Source: Choristocarpus tenellus KU-1152 (taxonomy: Eukaryota; Phaeophyceae). Taken from it: a stretch of DNA of 23,282 bases. The DNA lies in the NCBI GenBank assembly GCA_964200185.2, contig CAXNAD020000253.1, positions 1 through 23,282 on the forward strand, written 5' to 3'. Below the pieces are notes generated by a model. It was not told the origin of the DNA. It saw only the letters and a program-made list of their open reading frames with translations, and made no database searches. Shown here one piece after another: positions 1 to 10,800 of this stretch (the stretch's first letter is position 1; each line of letters begins with the position of its first letter). The position numbers and the translations under genes were made by a program.

Positions 1-297
1 CAAGTCGTAGTTAGGAATGCTTATGGGGGGTTGGAAGGTAGTGGGGGGGGGTGCCAAGGCCTGTGGGGTGAGGTGAGTGTGGTAAAGGTTCTGGCCTGAG
101 ATGATGTATGGGGAGAACGGGTGATTTTGGGCTGCGGTGCCGGCATTTAGGCGAGCAACAAGCTCAATATGGAAGGGGTGGAGTCTTTGGCTTGTGAGGG
201 TGGTGTAAGTATGGTTGAAGAGGGCGGGGATGGGTGAGTGTGTGTCGTAGTGAGGGCATGTGAAATAATAGTTGTCATCTTCACAGAGGTTGACCAT
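1..297 (-). pseudogene. Open frame running off the left edge; likely retroelement-derived
   Basis: From ATG 297 the minus strand is open for 99 codons to the window edge. The segment CEDDNYYFTCPHYDTHS resembles the Cys/His-containing end of non-LTR retrotransposon reverse-transcriptase proteins, which have C-x-x-C...H...CP-x-Y-x-x-x-R. The expected second Cys and the His are not in place. The adjoining upstream frame (281-868) looks like the preceding part of the same protein in another frame, which suggests a frameshifted relic. Confidence 0.38.
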
Positions 298-868
298 GCA
301 GGTGGGGAGAACTAGCAATCACAAGGGAGTTTACACCAATGGTCAGGTGGGAGCAACTCCAGAAAACCTGGTCAGGGAGGGAATGGATGGGGGGGGGGGG
401 GTTAGGGGTGAATGTGCAGGATGGAGAGTAGGTGGAAAGGTGGGATGGCAGAAGTGGGAGAGAATGGTCGGGTATGAATGGATTGGAGGAAAGTCTCTGT
501 TCCCAAGCTGCTTTCCATGGCAGCATAGAAAAGTTCGGGAGAGGCTGTGACATGGCAGATGGGCAGGATGGGGTTTGGGGGCGGGCATGAGGTGAAGGAG
601 GTGTGAGGTGAAGGGGTATAGAAACAACTATCTTTGGGAAATAGAAAATGGGCAAGACTTCTGTGTGGGTAGGCGTGGTTGTTGACGGGGGGGGGGTTAG
701 AGTTCCTGGTGTGAGAGGCTGGCCATCGGATCCCAGTGATACCCCCTGCCCCATTATGGATACCTGCTCTCCCAACTCGTTCCTTGAAGTGTGTGCTGGA
801 GGTGTGAGACCCACTCTCTGCGAAGTGTCACCATCCTGCAGACCCTGTCCAACTCTTCTTGCAGTCAT
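281..868 (-). pseudogene. Possible upstream part of the same retroelement relic
   Basis: An open frame of 195 codons, Pro/Ser/Thr-rich and containing two long C homopolymers that read as Pro. Its last third (PWKAAWEQRLSSNP; PPPIHSLPDQVFW; LTIGVNSLV) has the spacing of the region that precedes the terminal zinc-knuckle-like motif in non-LTR retroelement ORF2 proteins. It ends at a stop just where the left-edge frame takes over. The N-terminal part is not recognisable. Alternatives: chance openness from C-rich composition, or an unrelated gene. Confidence 0.3.
389..401. repeat. G13 homopolymer
   Basis: Thirteen consecutive G. A second run of ten lies near 687-696. Both fall inside the presumed retroelement relic and are plausible sites of slippage frameshifts. 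Confidence 0.85.
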
Positions 869-2432
869 GTCAGATCCTATATTGTCACCCGATGTTCTCC
901 CTTCCCTGTCCTATGTACCAATACTACGCTCCTCCATCACAGTCCTATCCCGGTCAAAGGCAAGGAAGAAGTACAATTTGTAATCCCTTTCCTAAGAACA
1001 TATGCCCTGCTTACCAATATTAAATCAAGTATGATTAGACTAGAGTGCACTTTCTTACCAAAATGAATTAACCACAAGAAGCATCTTGAAGAGTCTCTCT
1101 GTAATGCCTCAAGGTTTGAAGAACTGTGAACAGGTTTAGAAGACTGGTGCAGATCGTAGGAAGTCAGGAGATGCCTTAATGTTGATACAAAGGTGATCGC
1201 TGGAGGGGTGAGGTACAATGGGAAAGTGGGATGAAGACGCCTACACAGTCCCTGTTTCTGCTCTGATCAGTTTTTGGTTCGTTACTGTAGTGGCCATGTG
1301 ATCATCTCAATCTGGAGTGGTTGATTAGAGTGTCCTTGGTTGTGAGAGTCTTCCAGGTGAATGTAAGGACATAGCACAACCTGAATAACAGTGATTGACA
1401 GTCCATGTGCATACAAATAGGACCCACTTGACTTTAATTCACAGGGTAGGTAGAGCAAACCGGACACAGTGTGAAGCAAGAAATGCTTCCATGGATGGTC
1501 GCAAGACAAGCTCCATTATAGGGTGATTTTGTATGCGTTGTTGGAAGGGCAGGTTTCTGATATCAAGACCTGAGAACCAATTTCCATACACAGGGTAAAT
1601 GATGCTAGGAGGCACTAGAGACTCATTTGATGCACAGGCCAAATCCCAAGCTGCCTCAATTTGGATAGCTTTCCCTTTCTTCAAGGAGATAACAGGGCGT
1701 TGTGTGATAGACCCTCAATGTTTCAGCATTGCATTTCAGATTGCAGGTAGAAAATGAGATTTCATAAAGTTACCAAAATAAAGAGTAACTGCCATTCACT
1801 TTGAGGGGTCTCAGAGGAGCTACAACCGGAAATAGTTTGAAAATCATTACAGTCTACTTGGTAAAAATCACGAGGTATGACAATGACCTCATCAGCAAAG
1901 TCCAGATATCTCATCATCACAAACAGGCCATGCAGAACCATTGCCGGTAACATATCACCCCTCCTTCTACGCCACCATGGAGGGTTATCACTGTGGCCAG
2001 TGTATGCTGAGAGCTTGTGAGTGGATCACCTACCCAACTGTGCAGGTTAAAGGCAATCCCAACGCAGACACAACCTACACATGCAAACTCGTGGAGTATA
2101 ACTGCTGCACATAAATAAGCTTTGTACTGTGGGGACTGCAGGAACCGCATTAACATATCAACCAAACTAAGAATAATGTCATGTTCTGTTCAAAGGGTGG
2201 AAAATTAGGTTAGGTACTCCTCAAAACATTTCAGGTACAAGGATTGGCACATAGCCAGTGTGAAGATGTGGACCAACAGCATGGGAAGATAACCGATATC
2301 TATCATTCACCAGATATGTTGGCATTAAATGAACTGTGTTCACAACTGGCCACTGTCACGGATTCACTGATATAGTGCTAAAGAAAAAATGCTTAAAATG
2401 ATAAAAAAAAATTGATATGATGAGTGCTGGCA
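869..2432. other. No assigned gene; several minus-strand open frames
   Basis: Downstream of the polymerase eta stop. Open frames at 1439-1684 (AIQIEAAWDLACASNESLV, ending FALPTL), 1762-1953 (MMRYLDFADEVIVIPRDFY) and 1917-2165 have protein-like composition, but I could not join them into a spliced gene or recognise a family. They may be transposon debris or exons of an unrecognised gene. The polymerase eta 3' UTR must also start here. Confidence 0.35.
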
Positions 2433-2615
2433 TCAATTCCCCTCAAAGAAGGTTGTTATTGAACCCTGCTGACCCTGCCCCCTGCTCTTCTTGGATGACA
2501 CTGTTTTAAGAGTTTTTCCTCTTCCTCGTCCCCTCCCTCGTCCTGGATCGGTTGACGAATGAACTCGTTTCCCCAATTGCCTCCTTGCATGTGGAGAGTG
2601 GCCTTGTTGTCCTCC
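2433..2615 (-). CDS. POLH: POLH terminal exon with C-terminal PIP box
   Basis: Sixty codons plus TGA. An Arg/Gly/Lys-rich stretch (GRGRGRGRGKTLK, then SSKKSRGQ) may act as a nuclear localisation signal and leads to QQGSITTFFEGN at the very end. Q-x-x-I-x-x-F-F is a canonical PCNA-interacting (PIP) box, and its extreme C-terminal position is typical. The acceptor AATCCTTGACAG follows a pyrimidine-rich stretch and keeps phase 0 from exon 10. An in-frame stop just upstream bounds the exon. A second reading frame is open across the same bases but lacks any family feature. Confidence 0.88.
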   Translation of the reverse strand, partial: GGQQGHSPHARRQLGKRVHSSTDPGRGRGRGRGKTLKTVSSKKSRGQGQQGSITTFFEGN

Positions 2616-4828
2616 CTGTCAAGGATTAGGGAGATTTTTTTCAAGGGGACAAGGATGGACATGTCACAGACGGCAGCCAATAGTATCTTAGTTACTCAAA
2701 CATGAAGCAAGGAATGAACACAGTAACAAAGGTTTGCATAGGTAATGGTTGATAGGATTATTTGTACGGGCTCGGAGTATGAGTATTAAATCCCCAAACA
2801 TGGAGAATTGAATACACCAAGATTACAAAGGTAAAGAGTGACTAAGGTGCCCCTAAACAACAATATTTGGAAATACTATCAAAAACAACAACAAAGGTAC
2901 AACTTCAACCAATCGTGACAAAGGCATACTACCCTCAACAAGAAGGCTTTAACTGTGGCAATGAGCTGGAAAAGGTAAAACACAACCAACACCTTGTCCA
3001 GAATATGGTTTTGTGCTTGTGCAAGACATTGTTGCTTGCTGTTTGTTCTTGCTTGAGAGTGAATTGAGTTCACTCACAAACTCCATACACCACCTCTTTT
3101 CTTCCTGAGCCATGAATATGTAGCCAACTCACCACTACTGTATCATCCATGCACAACCTTTCTTCCTCCCATTCTTGGTGTTTATTTGCGTGATCAAAAA
3201 CCCACACATCTTTGTCACCATTTTGTCCAAAAACGAAACTCTCATTACAATTTTTTGGCTTGGTCGCCATAAAAACACAGGAGGATGCTGTACATACTTG
3301 AGGAAGGAAGCCATTTTTGAGCAGAATTGGGATCCTGGAACGCAATCTACATGCCTAGACAACTAGGACCTGGACTGACCACTCGGCAACAGTACCATCC
3401 CTTCCCCGATATACATTCTACCCCACCCCTTTTCTTATCTCACTCTGCCATCCTATTGATCTACCCATTCTGGAGTTGGGACTTAGGAAATCCAACAACT
3501 ATGCCAACAAGAATGGCTTCAACATCTACTATCAAATTGGGCCAACACAATGCATTCACCCTGACACCTCCCCTAACTTCTCAACCCCAGTATCCTACCC
3601 ATTTCTTCTCAATACATACAAGTACTACATAGTGCTTAGTACTTTTCAAACAATCTTGTTCCTCACCTGTTGCATCCACACCTCTCTCTGAATCTCCACT
3701 GGAAGTGCTGCAAGCACCTCAGGATCTACCTCCCCAAACCTGCCAGCCTCCCCCCCTCTGCCAAACACAATTCGCCCTATAGATGTGTTCTGCCCTCCCC
3801 CTTCCACTTGCCCCTCCCGAGAGCATTGATTACCACTACTAATTCCAACTTCTAATGTTGTTTCCAATCCCTGGGTGGCGTCAACCGTAGGTGCAGTCAC
3901 AGGGATGGTTTTCCCCCACTGACCATGGCGTTTGTCTTTACTTCTTGAGTCATTTTCTTTGGCGATAGCAGTAAGGAGGGGAGTGAGAGCAGTAGTGGCA
4001 GCAGGAGGAATTTGAACAATGGGAGCCAACTCATCCACATGGTCTGTTGTATCCAACCTATTATCCAAGGTGGACCCTGTTGATTCACTGCCATTGCCAC
4101 AATCACCGTTACCTCTGCCACCAAGACTGCTTTCAAGACTGCAGTAGTCATTGTGACCTCTACTACCATCCAAACAACTACCCTTTTCAGCAACCAATCC
4201 TACTGTACCTGTACAGACTGTGTATAATTGATTTTCTCTCCTCCTCTCCCCCTCCTCCCATCTCTTGGCATCAGAGCTTAGCCCTAAGAAGCTCTTATCT
4301 ATTTTTCTTCCACTATTGGGTACATCACTGTTGGCATCACCACTTCTGGAATCACCAATAGTGGCTCCTACTTTGGCAGTGCCACATCCTTCATCATTGC
4401 CAACCCCCGGTCCTGGATGCAAAGTATGCCATCCTTCTGGATTCAATCCACATGCACCCTCCTCATCTTGTTTTACCTTTGGTACCTCAAGCACACTATT
4501 GGATGGAGCAGTTCTTCTTGTCCCTGCAATTCCCACTGCGTAAGGATTTGATACATGTACTTGCAGCCTGGGCTCTGACTCTGGAGTTGGTTGTGACTGT
4601 AGCTGTAGCATCTTAGCTTTTGGCAGAGGCAGGGGGAGTGATGATGGGGTTATTTGATGCCCTGTCTGTTGGGGCCTGAAAAAGTTGGTTATTCTGGGAA
4701 CGTTCTTGGGTGTGTCTTGGAAGGAATGGGCAGATAGGGAGAGCAGGGACAGTGGTTTGAAGTGTAGACCTCCCTGCAAAGGTACCAATGGTACCAGGCA
4801 TGACAAGGACAGACAGACAGACAGACAG

Positions 4829-4875
<47 letters not shown>

Positions 4876-7800
4876 TAGTTGGGTGGAAATTTCTGATTCT
4901 CTGACACTCTTTGGTTGCTATAACAACAGCACCATATGTACCAGACTCCACCTTACTCATGTACTACAATATTTGCTAATAATCAAAAACTGTTCCATGC
5001 CCTAGAAATCGTGCTTTAAGTAGTATGTACTGATCTTGCATCTCTCCTAAGAACAAAGGAGAAGAAATAAAAAATATAGAAATTTCTCTTTCCTTTCTAA
5101 TCCAAACAAGCACACGCACACTACCAAAAAATAAATAAAAAGGACACTGGAGAGGAAGAGGGCAAGGTCGCTGGTTTGTAGTACAGTGTAATGGTGTAAT
5201 GGTGTAAGAGGTGAGTACCATTGCACATCGATCAACAGTTCCCAATGTTCTTAAATTGCCTATAAACTCTTATCATCTACTCCCACTCCTACTCCTCCTC
5301 CCCTCAGCCTCCCAATACCCCTGTCTCTCAAAATTTTTCTTAGGCATACATTCAATGCATTAGAGTCATGAGATTTTGTTTATCCACATAAATGCCTTTC
5401 TTAGGCATACATTCAATGGATTAGAGTCATGAGATTTTTAAAATCCACATAAGCGCCTTTCGTACCTCCTTCTCCCTCATGTCTCGCAAGAGACCCATTG
5501 CCATCTTTGCCATTGTGGACACTTCCAACTCCCCCATTCTACCGCTTCGGGATGTGCTCTTTGACTGCACCAGTTAGGTCCAGAATCCATCACATACACA
5601 GACAGTATCCATCACATACACAGACAGTATCCATCACATACACAGACAGGGGAATGTCTCCGGGGGTGAGTGTCAGTAGTTTGTGTGTGTGAGTTTGGGA
5701 GGGTTGTTTGCAAGGATACTGGTGAAAACACACACACAAACCCTAACCCTAACCCTAGCCCAAACGAGAATTAGACAAACTAAACAATCATACTCTCTAT
5801 CTCTCACATAAACACACACACACACATACACAAAGCAGAATCCTCACCTCTCCTACATTCTTCCTCCTACAGACAGATGTAAATTTTATGTTCACTATTA
5901 ATATTATATATATATATATATCTGGAGCTTATTCATATTATGCAGTAATGATAATGCAGTGTGACTTTCCACCATGTGGTACCATGTGGTACCATGCAAC
6001 CAAAAACCGCCAAAATAAAATAGTACAGTAAGTAACATGAGCACGAGATGGCACTCATGCCTTTCTACTCCCCCTCCTTGGTATGCCCTTCAATTGACTG
6101 CGTTACCTGCCCTGTGAGACAGAACCCGACCACAAGAGTTGCGGCCACCTGACCCTCCCTCTCTCGATGTGTCACAAGGCGTTCGCAGAGTTCTTTGGAC
6201 AATTCTGTTAGCCAGTGAAACAGTTCGCTCTCCGAGCTTTTTTTTTATTATATTTGTACAAAAAAAATCCAATCCCCGTGTCAATCCCCATGTCACGGGT
6301 GGGTCAATGGGGTGATAGGGGAAGAAATCAATCAGTTGAAAATTGAAGATATGGTGATGACAAGATGGTGGAGGTTGTATCATCACGTTGCAGCATCAAT
6401 ATGGTCAATTGGCTAAGAGAACCTGTGGCTCACCCTGTTTGGTCTAAATGTTCCATATGCTGCCTTCATGTCTACCTTGATGTTTCAACAGTTACATCTC
6501 AGCTTTCATCTCACGTTGACAACATCCCAAAGGGTCTGGAAACTGAGCCAAAAGTAGGTGGCCTTATGTACACCAAAGGCCACCGAATAGTCAGTCATAC
6601 CTTGGCTGGCCAATCCTTTTTGAGACAAAAGGAATATCCTTCTTCAGTATCAAACTCCATAATCCTTACTACAATCCTTACTGCCCTTGAAGGTACTTTC
6701 TTACCATATACCCTTACTGCCCTGTGCAACAACTACCTAGAGTCTCTTTGTGAAAATCCAAGTGCAAGGAGAAATAACAGGAGTGGTCTAACCATTGTTC
6801 TGTTACAAAATTGTGAACACATTAATAATACCCACCAGCCTTACAGGGTGGCAGTAGAGATAACACTCACAAAGAGTACAAATTTGCATGTATCATATCC
6901 CAATACACAAGAGGATTCGGATTTCTTATCCCAGTACATGCCAATGACCAATACATGCAAATAAATAACTCAAGTGACAGATAACTCTCCATTCCCCCAT
7001 ATTGGACAGCAACCCTACTGCACTCATTGATATAGTGGTGGACTGAAGAAACTTCCTAGAAACGTAGGGAGAAGCGATTACCTGATTTGACTCTTGCCAG
7101 GGAAGGTTTTGCTGGATCCAATGCTCTTTGGGGCAGAGCCAGGCTTTACAGGCTCCCTGTCGATGCCCTGAGACCGCTCCCATAGCTGCCTGCCCCCTTG
7201 CTCCCCAAATTTTCGCTGAAGTTCTGACAAGGATATCATGGATACCTCACCTAAATTTTTGCAAGCACTTAGGTATGTTCACCAATGTGTATGTGTGTGC
7301 GTTTGTGGAAGGGGTGGGGGGGGGGGAGAGCAACTGGTGTGCTCAAATAGTTTTTTAAATGCTAGCAGTTAGCAGTATCACAAGAGACTAACCCTCGACA
7401 TTTTATACTGGCAAGGTATTATAGTACTCAGCATGATATACCCCTTCAAATGCCTATACACTGTAAACAGGAAAACTCAAGTCCAAAAAAAGTCTTTGTT
7501 TGCACTTAGAGCTCTAGGCAGGTTATAGTATTACCCTCTCATTCTCCTCTGTTAAACTAAAGTGTTAGGGTCTGTGAAATACCAAAAAACCGTTTTCACC
7601 TGCAGTGGAAACCCCAAGTTCTGCCTTGAGCCTGTGTCCAAGTTTACCCCCCCATCCACGAACCTTCTCGAGTGGGAGAGTTTCAAAGAGCAAGGGTACC
7701 ATGGCTAAGGGCAGGATGGTCTGTCCGTTGGGCTTGTGCATATTGCTGCCCACCTTGGCTAGGAGTTTGTTGTGTGCTACACCTTTTGAACATTACGCAG

Positions 7801-10800
7801 GAAGCAGAGTAAGAGGGCATGTATGTAAGTACCATGCAGCATGTAGTAAAATGGAAGTTGGTGCATGTATGTCTCTGTATTTCCTGCTATTGATAGAAAT
7901 AGTAATGGGGTTCCAGGAGGTGGAGTTAGTCTACTACAATAATGGAGGATTAGAATGAATGTATATACTACTTTCTAGAAGTATACAGCAAGGGTTGTAA
8001 AATTGTTAATCAACACGTGTGTGTGAAAAATAATATTACAAAATGTACATATTTCATATCTTGAACTCCTGTTCCTAAAATTTTAACCACATTGCAATAC
8101 TCTCTCTCGGACCAATATAAATTTATAAATATAAATTTATAAATATAACTTTATAAATATAACTTTGCTTGGGATCTCAAATGACTGCATGTACAATATA
8201 TATGTGCCATATAAAAAAAAACGTATTTATTACTGATATCTGTTAAATATCTGCAAGAGGCTTTTCCATGTGCCATATCATGTCATTAAAAGGGAACACA
8301 TGAAATGGATATCTACGTACTCTTGAACAGAGACAGGTGTCTAACACTCCAATGAATGAGTAATAAATGGCTTCTCAGAGGAGGGATCACTAGAAAGAAG
8401 AGGAAGACCAAAAAAGAATTATTGTATGTCCACCACACCACATACAGAGGTCAATCTTTCCGGTCAAGAGGAGATAGTCCGTTTTTTTGACGAGGAGGGC
8501 AGGGGCGGGAAAATAAGTCAAGAGCATGAGACCATTATCAGGAGGTATGTTGGAGGTATGTTGGAGGTATGTTGGTGCAAAGTGACCTTTTCACAAGACT
8601 TGTTCCTCATCCCTCTCACCTGCTGAGCATGTGTAACCCAAATGATGGAACACAGCCTTACGAAGGTGAGCCACCACTGCTGCACCACATGCCAACAGCA
8701 TCTCATCCTGGCCCCACCTGTGTAGGGGCCGAGACCACCACCTCTGACTTTTGTCACTTTTGACACTGGAGTGAAGGCTATTGGCGGAGTTGGTGCTACT
8801 GCTACCTTCGGGGTCATTGCCACCGTCACTGTTGATACCATCATCAGCAACATTGTTGTTTCCACCACTGGTGATGTCTGTGCCTCCTGCTACCTTTATC
8901 ATGGAAGAAATTTGCAGTGGGGTGGAGAGGGGGGAAGACAACTATTACCGTGGGTTGAGGGAGAGAATGGAGTACGGGGGTGGAGCGAGGATTAATTTAG
9001 GTGAACAGAAAAGTGGCCAATGGGTGTGAGACAAGCTCAATGAAACTCCTGCAGAGCAAGCAAAATGAAGGCAGACTAACACAAACACAGAAAGAGCCCC
9101 AGAAGCAGGGAATGCCACCTTTGTGCCTGTTGCCTCAGCCACCACTGTAAACCAGCCCCCCTTGCCAATTCTCTCCCAGGTACTGTTGTTGCCACTGCTA
9201 TATCCCTGTTTGACCCCTCCTCTCTCCTCCTTTGTCGCGACCAAGCTTGACAACCCAATAGCCATGCCCTCCCCTTCCCCTGCCTTGTCCTTTTCATATT
9301 TGTCATGACCATTCCCCAGTTCCTCTTCCTCCACTGGTGCATGTGCCCTGCGATTTCCATTTCCCCCAGCTGCCTTTCCCCAATCCACATTGGAATCAAA
9401 AATAGGTGTCTGGGGAGGAGGGGTTACATCCTGTGAATAGCTTTCCACATTTTCTAGGAGGCGTTTTGCTGCCACAGTAACATCTATGTACACTTCGTCT
9501 GTTGACGCCTTCTCTACTGCATTGGATCCCCCACATGCCTCTTCCAGGACTTCCACCACCTTGATCCCACTCTCCCTGTCGAGGGTGGGTAATCAAACAG
9601 GGTGTTGGGTGGTGGGAGTAAAGGTGCAATACTTGTAAATGCATCTTTTTGAGGGGTTTGTGGAGTGGAGACTTGTGAGACATGCATTAGCCAGGAGACA
9701 CGAACAGTGTAAACGATCATTGACATACAGACACTACAAAAAATACTCAGAACATCAATACTGCAGACACAGAACATACACCATACAGTTAATACAGTTA
9801 CTATGCAGTATTTTAACTGTTTGCATCTGCATTTACAAGCTAGCTACATCCTCAGACTGGTTTTTCTGTTGTAACCTCAAATACTAAACTTCTCCGAGTA
9901 CATCAAATCACATCGGTCTACTGTACATTATGGCATATTGAGTACCCACCCCCCTCCTGCCACTGCAGCACCTCCCTATCTGGTTCCATGCATAACATCT
10001 GCTTGTCCTAAGTGGATGAAAGGTGTCAAATCAAAACCTGTAATGAGAGATGTCAGCCTTCATATTTCTTGTTGGAACCTGAACCAGTTTAAGGCTTGGG
10101 CAGACGGCCTGGGCTTCTGCAGCCTTCATGCCCCTTTTCACCTGGAAAGGCGTAGAACCAGTGGTAAATACAAGTATAGCTTCTTGTTGGACAGGGGAAG
10201 TATAGCAGGGCAACAGTCATGGCCAACGTGTAATGCAAGGCAATCAAGCTATGCAGTTTCAGATCAAGGGGCTACTCCAACTTAACAAGGATTGCTATAG
10301 AGCAGGCAATCAAAGAATTGTCTCAGTTATGGCGTGCAATAAAATATTCGAGAGAAAAAGAATCCAACACCACAAGCTCCCCTTTGATGCAACTGTCCAG
10401 CTTTTTGTTCAATATTGCTTGACGCCAAGGAGTACTTCGGGCTTACCCCGAAAGGACGGGCTTGGTAGCTGACTGCGATGATCGAAGAGGCAGAGCTTGA
10501 CACCACACGGTCATCATCTGCCCTTAGATCAGGGAGATCACGCCTCGATGTGGGGTACTGCACCACCGCCACGGGTTGACCACGTAGGGAAGTATCTCGA
10601 CCCTTGATACAGCAGGGATTGAGTCGAAGTGGATGGGAGTAAGCGTTGAAGTTGCAATTGAATGTCTCATAATTCGGATTAGGTGACAGAAATTTGGATT
10701 TATCTACAACATCAGAAGTTGAGGTGGCTTTGCTACAGGGTTATCCACACTGCCGATTAAGGGGCGTGAGTCAGTTGGAAAGGGAGGGAAATATTTGAAC

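Noticed and set aside
3298-3334. Possible 37-nt extra POLH exon between exons 10 and 11 (TTCCAG|GATCCC ... CTCAA|GTATGT)
   Set aside because: Splice-like ends are present, but 37 nt would break the phase-0 join that leads to the PIP box. Direct joining of 3667 to 2615 stays in frame.
4613-5005. Open frames on both strands with Cys-Val or Ser-Leu or Glu-Arg runs
   Set aside because: They are products of the compound CA/GA/GACA microsatellite. Only the frame downstream of 4773 on the minus strand has coding evidence.
5978-5998. Repeat of ACCATGTGGTACCATGTGGT as a possible regulatory palindrome
   Set aside because: Only two short copies within an intron, with no supporting context.
8426-9029. 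Plus-strand open frames opposite POLH exons 4-5
   Set aside because: Shadows of the minus-strand coding exons, which carry clear polymerase eta motifs.
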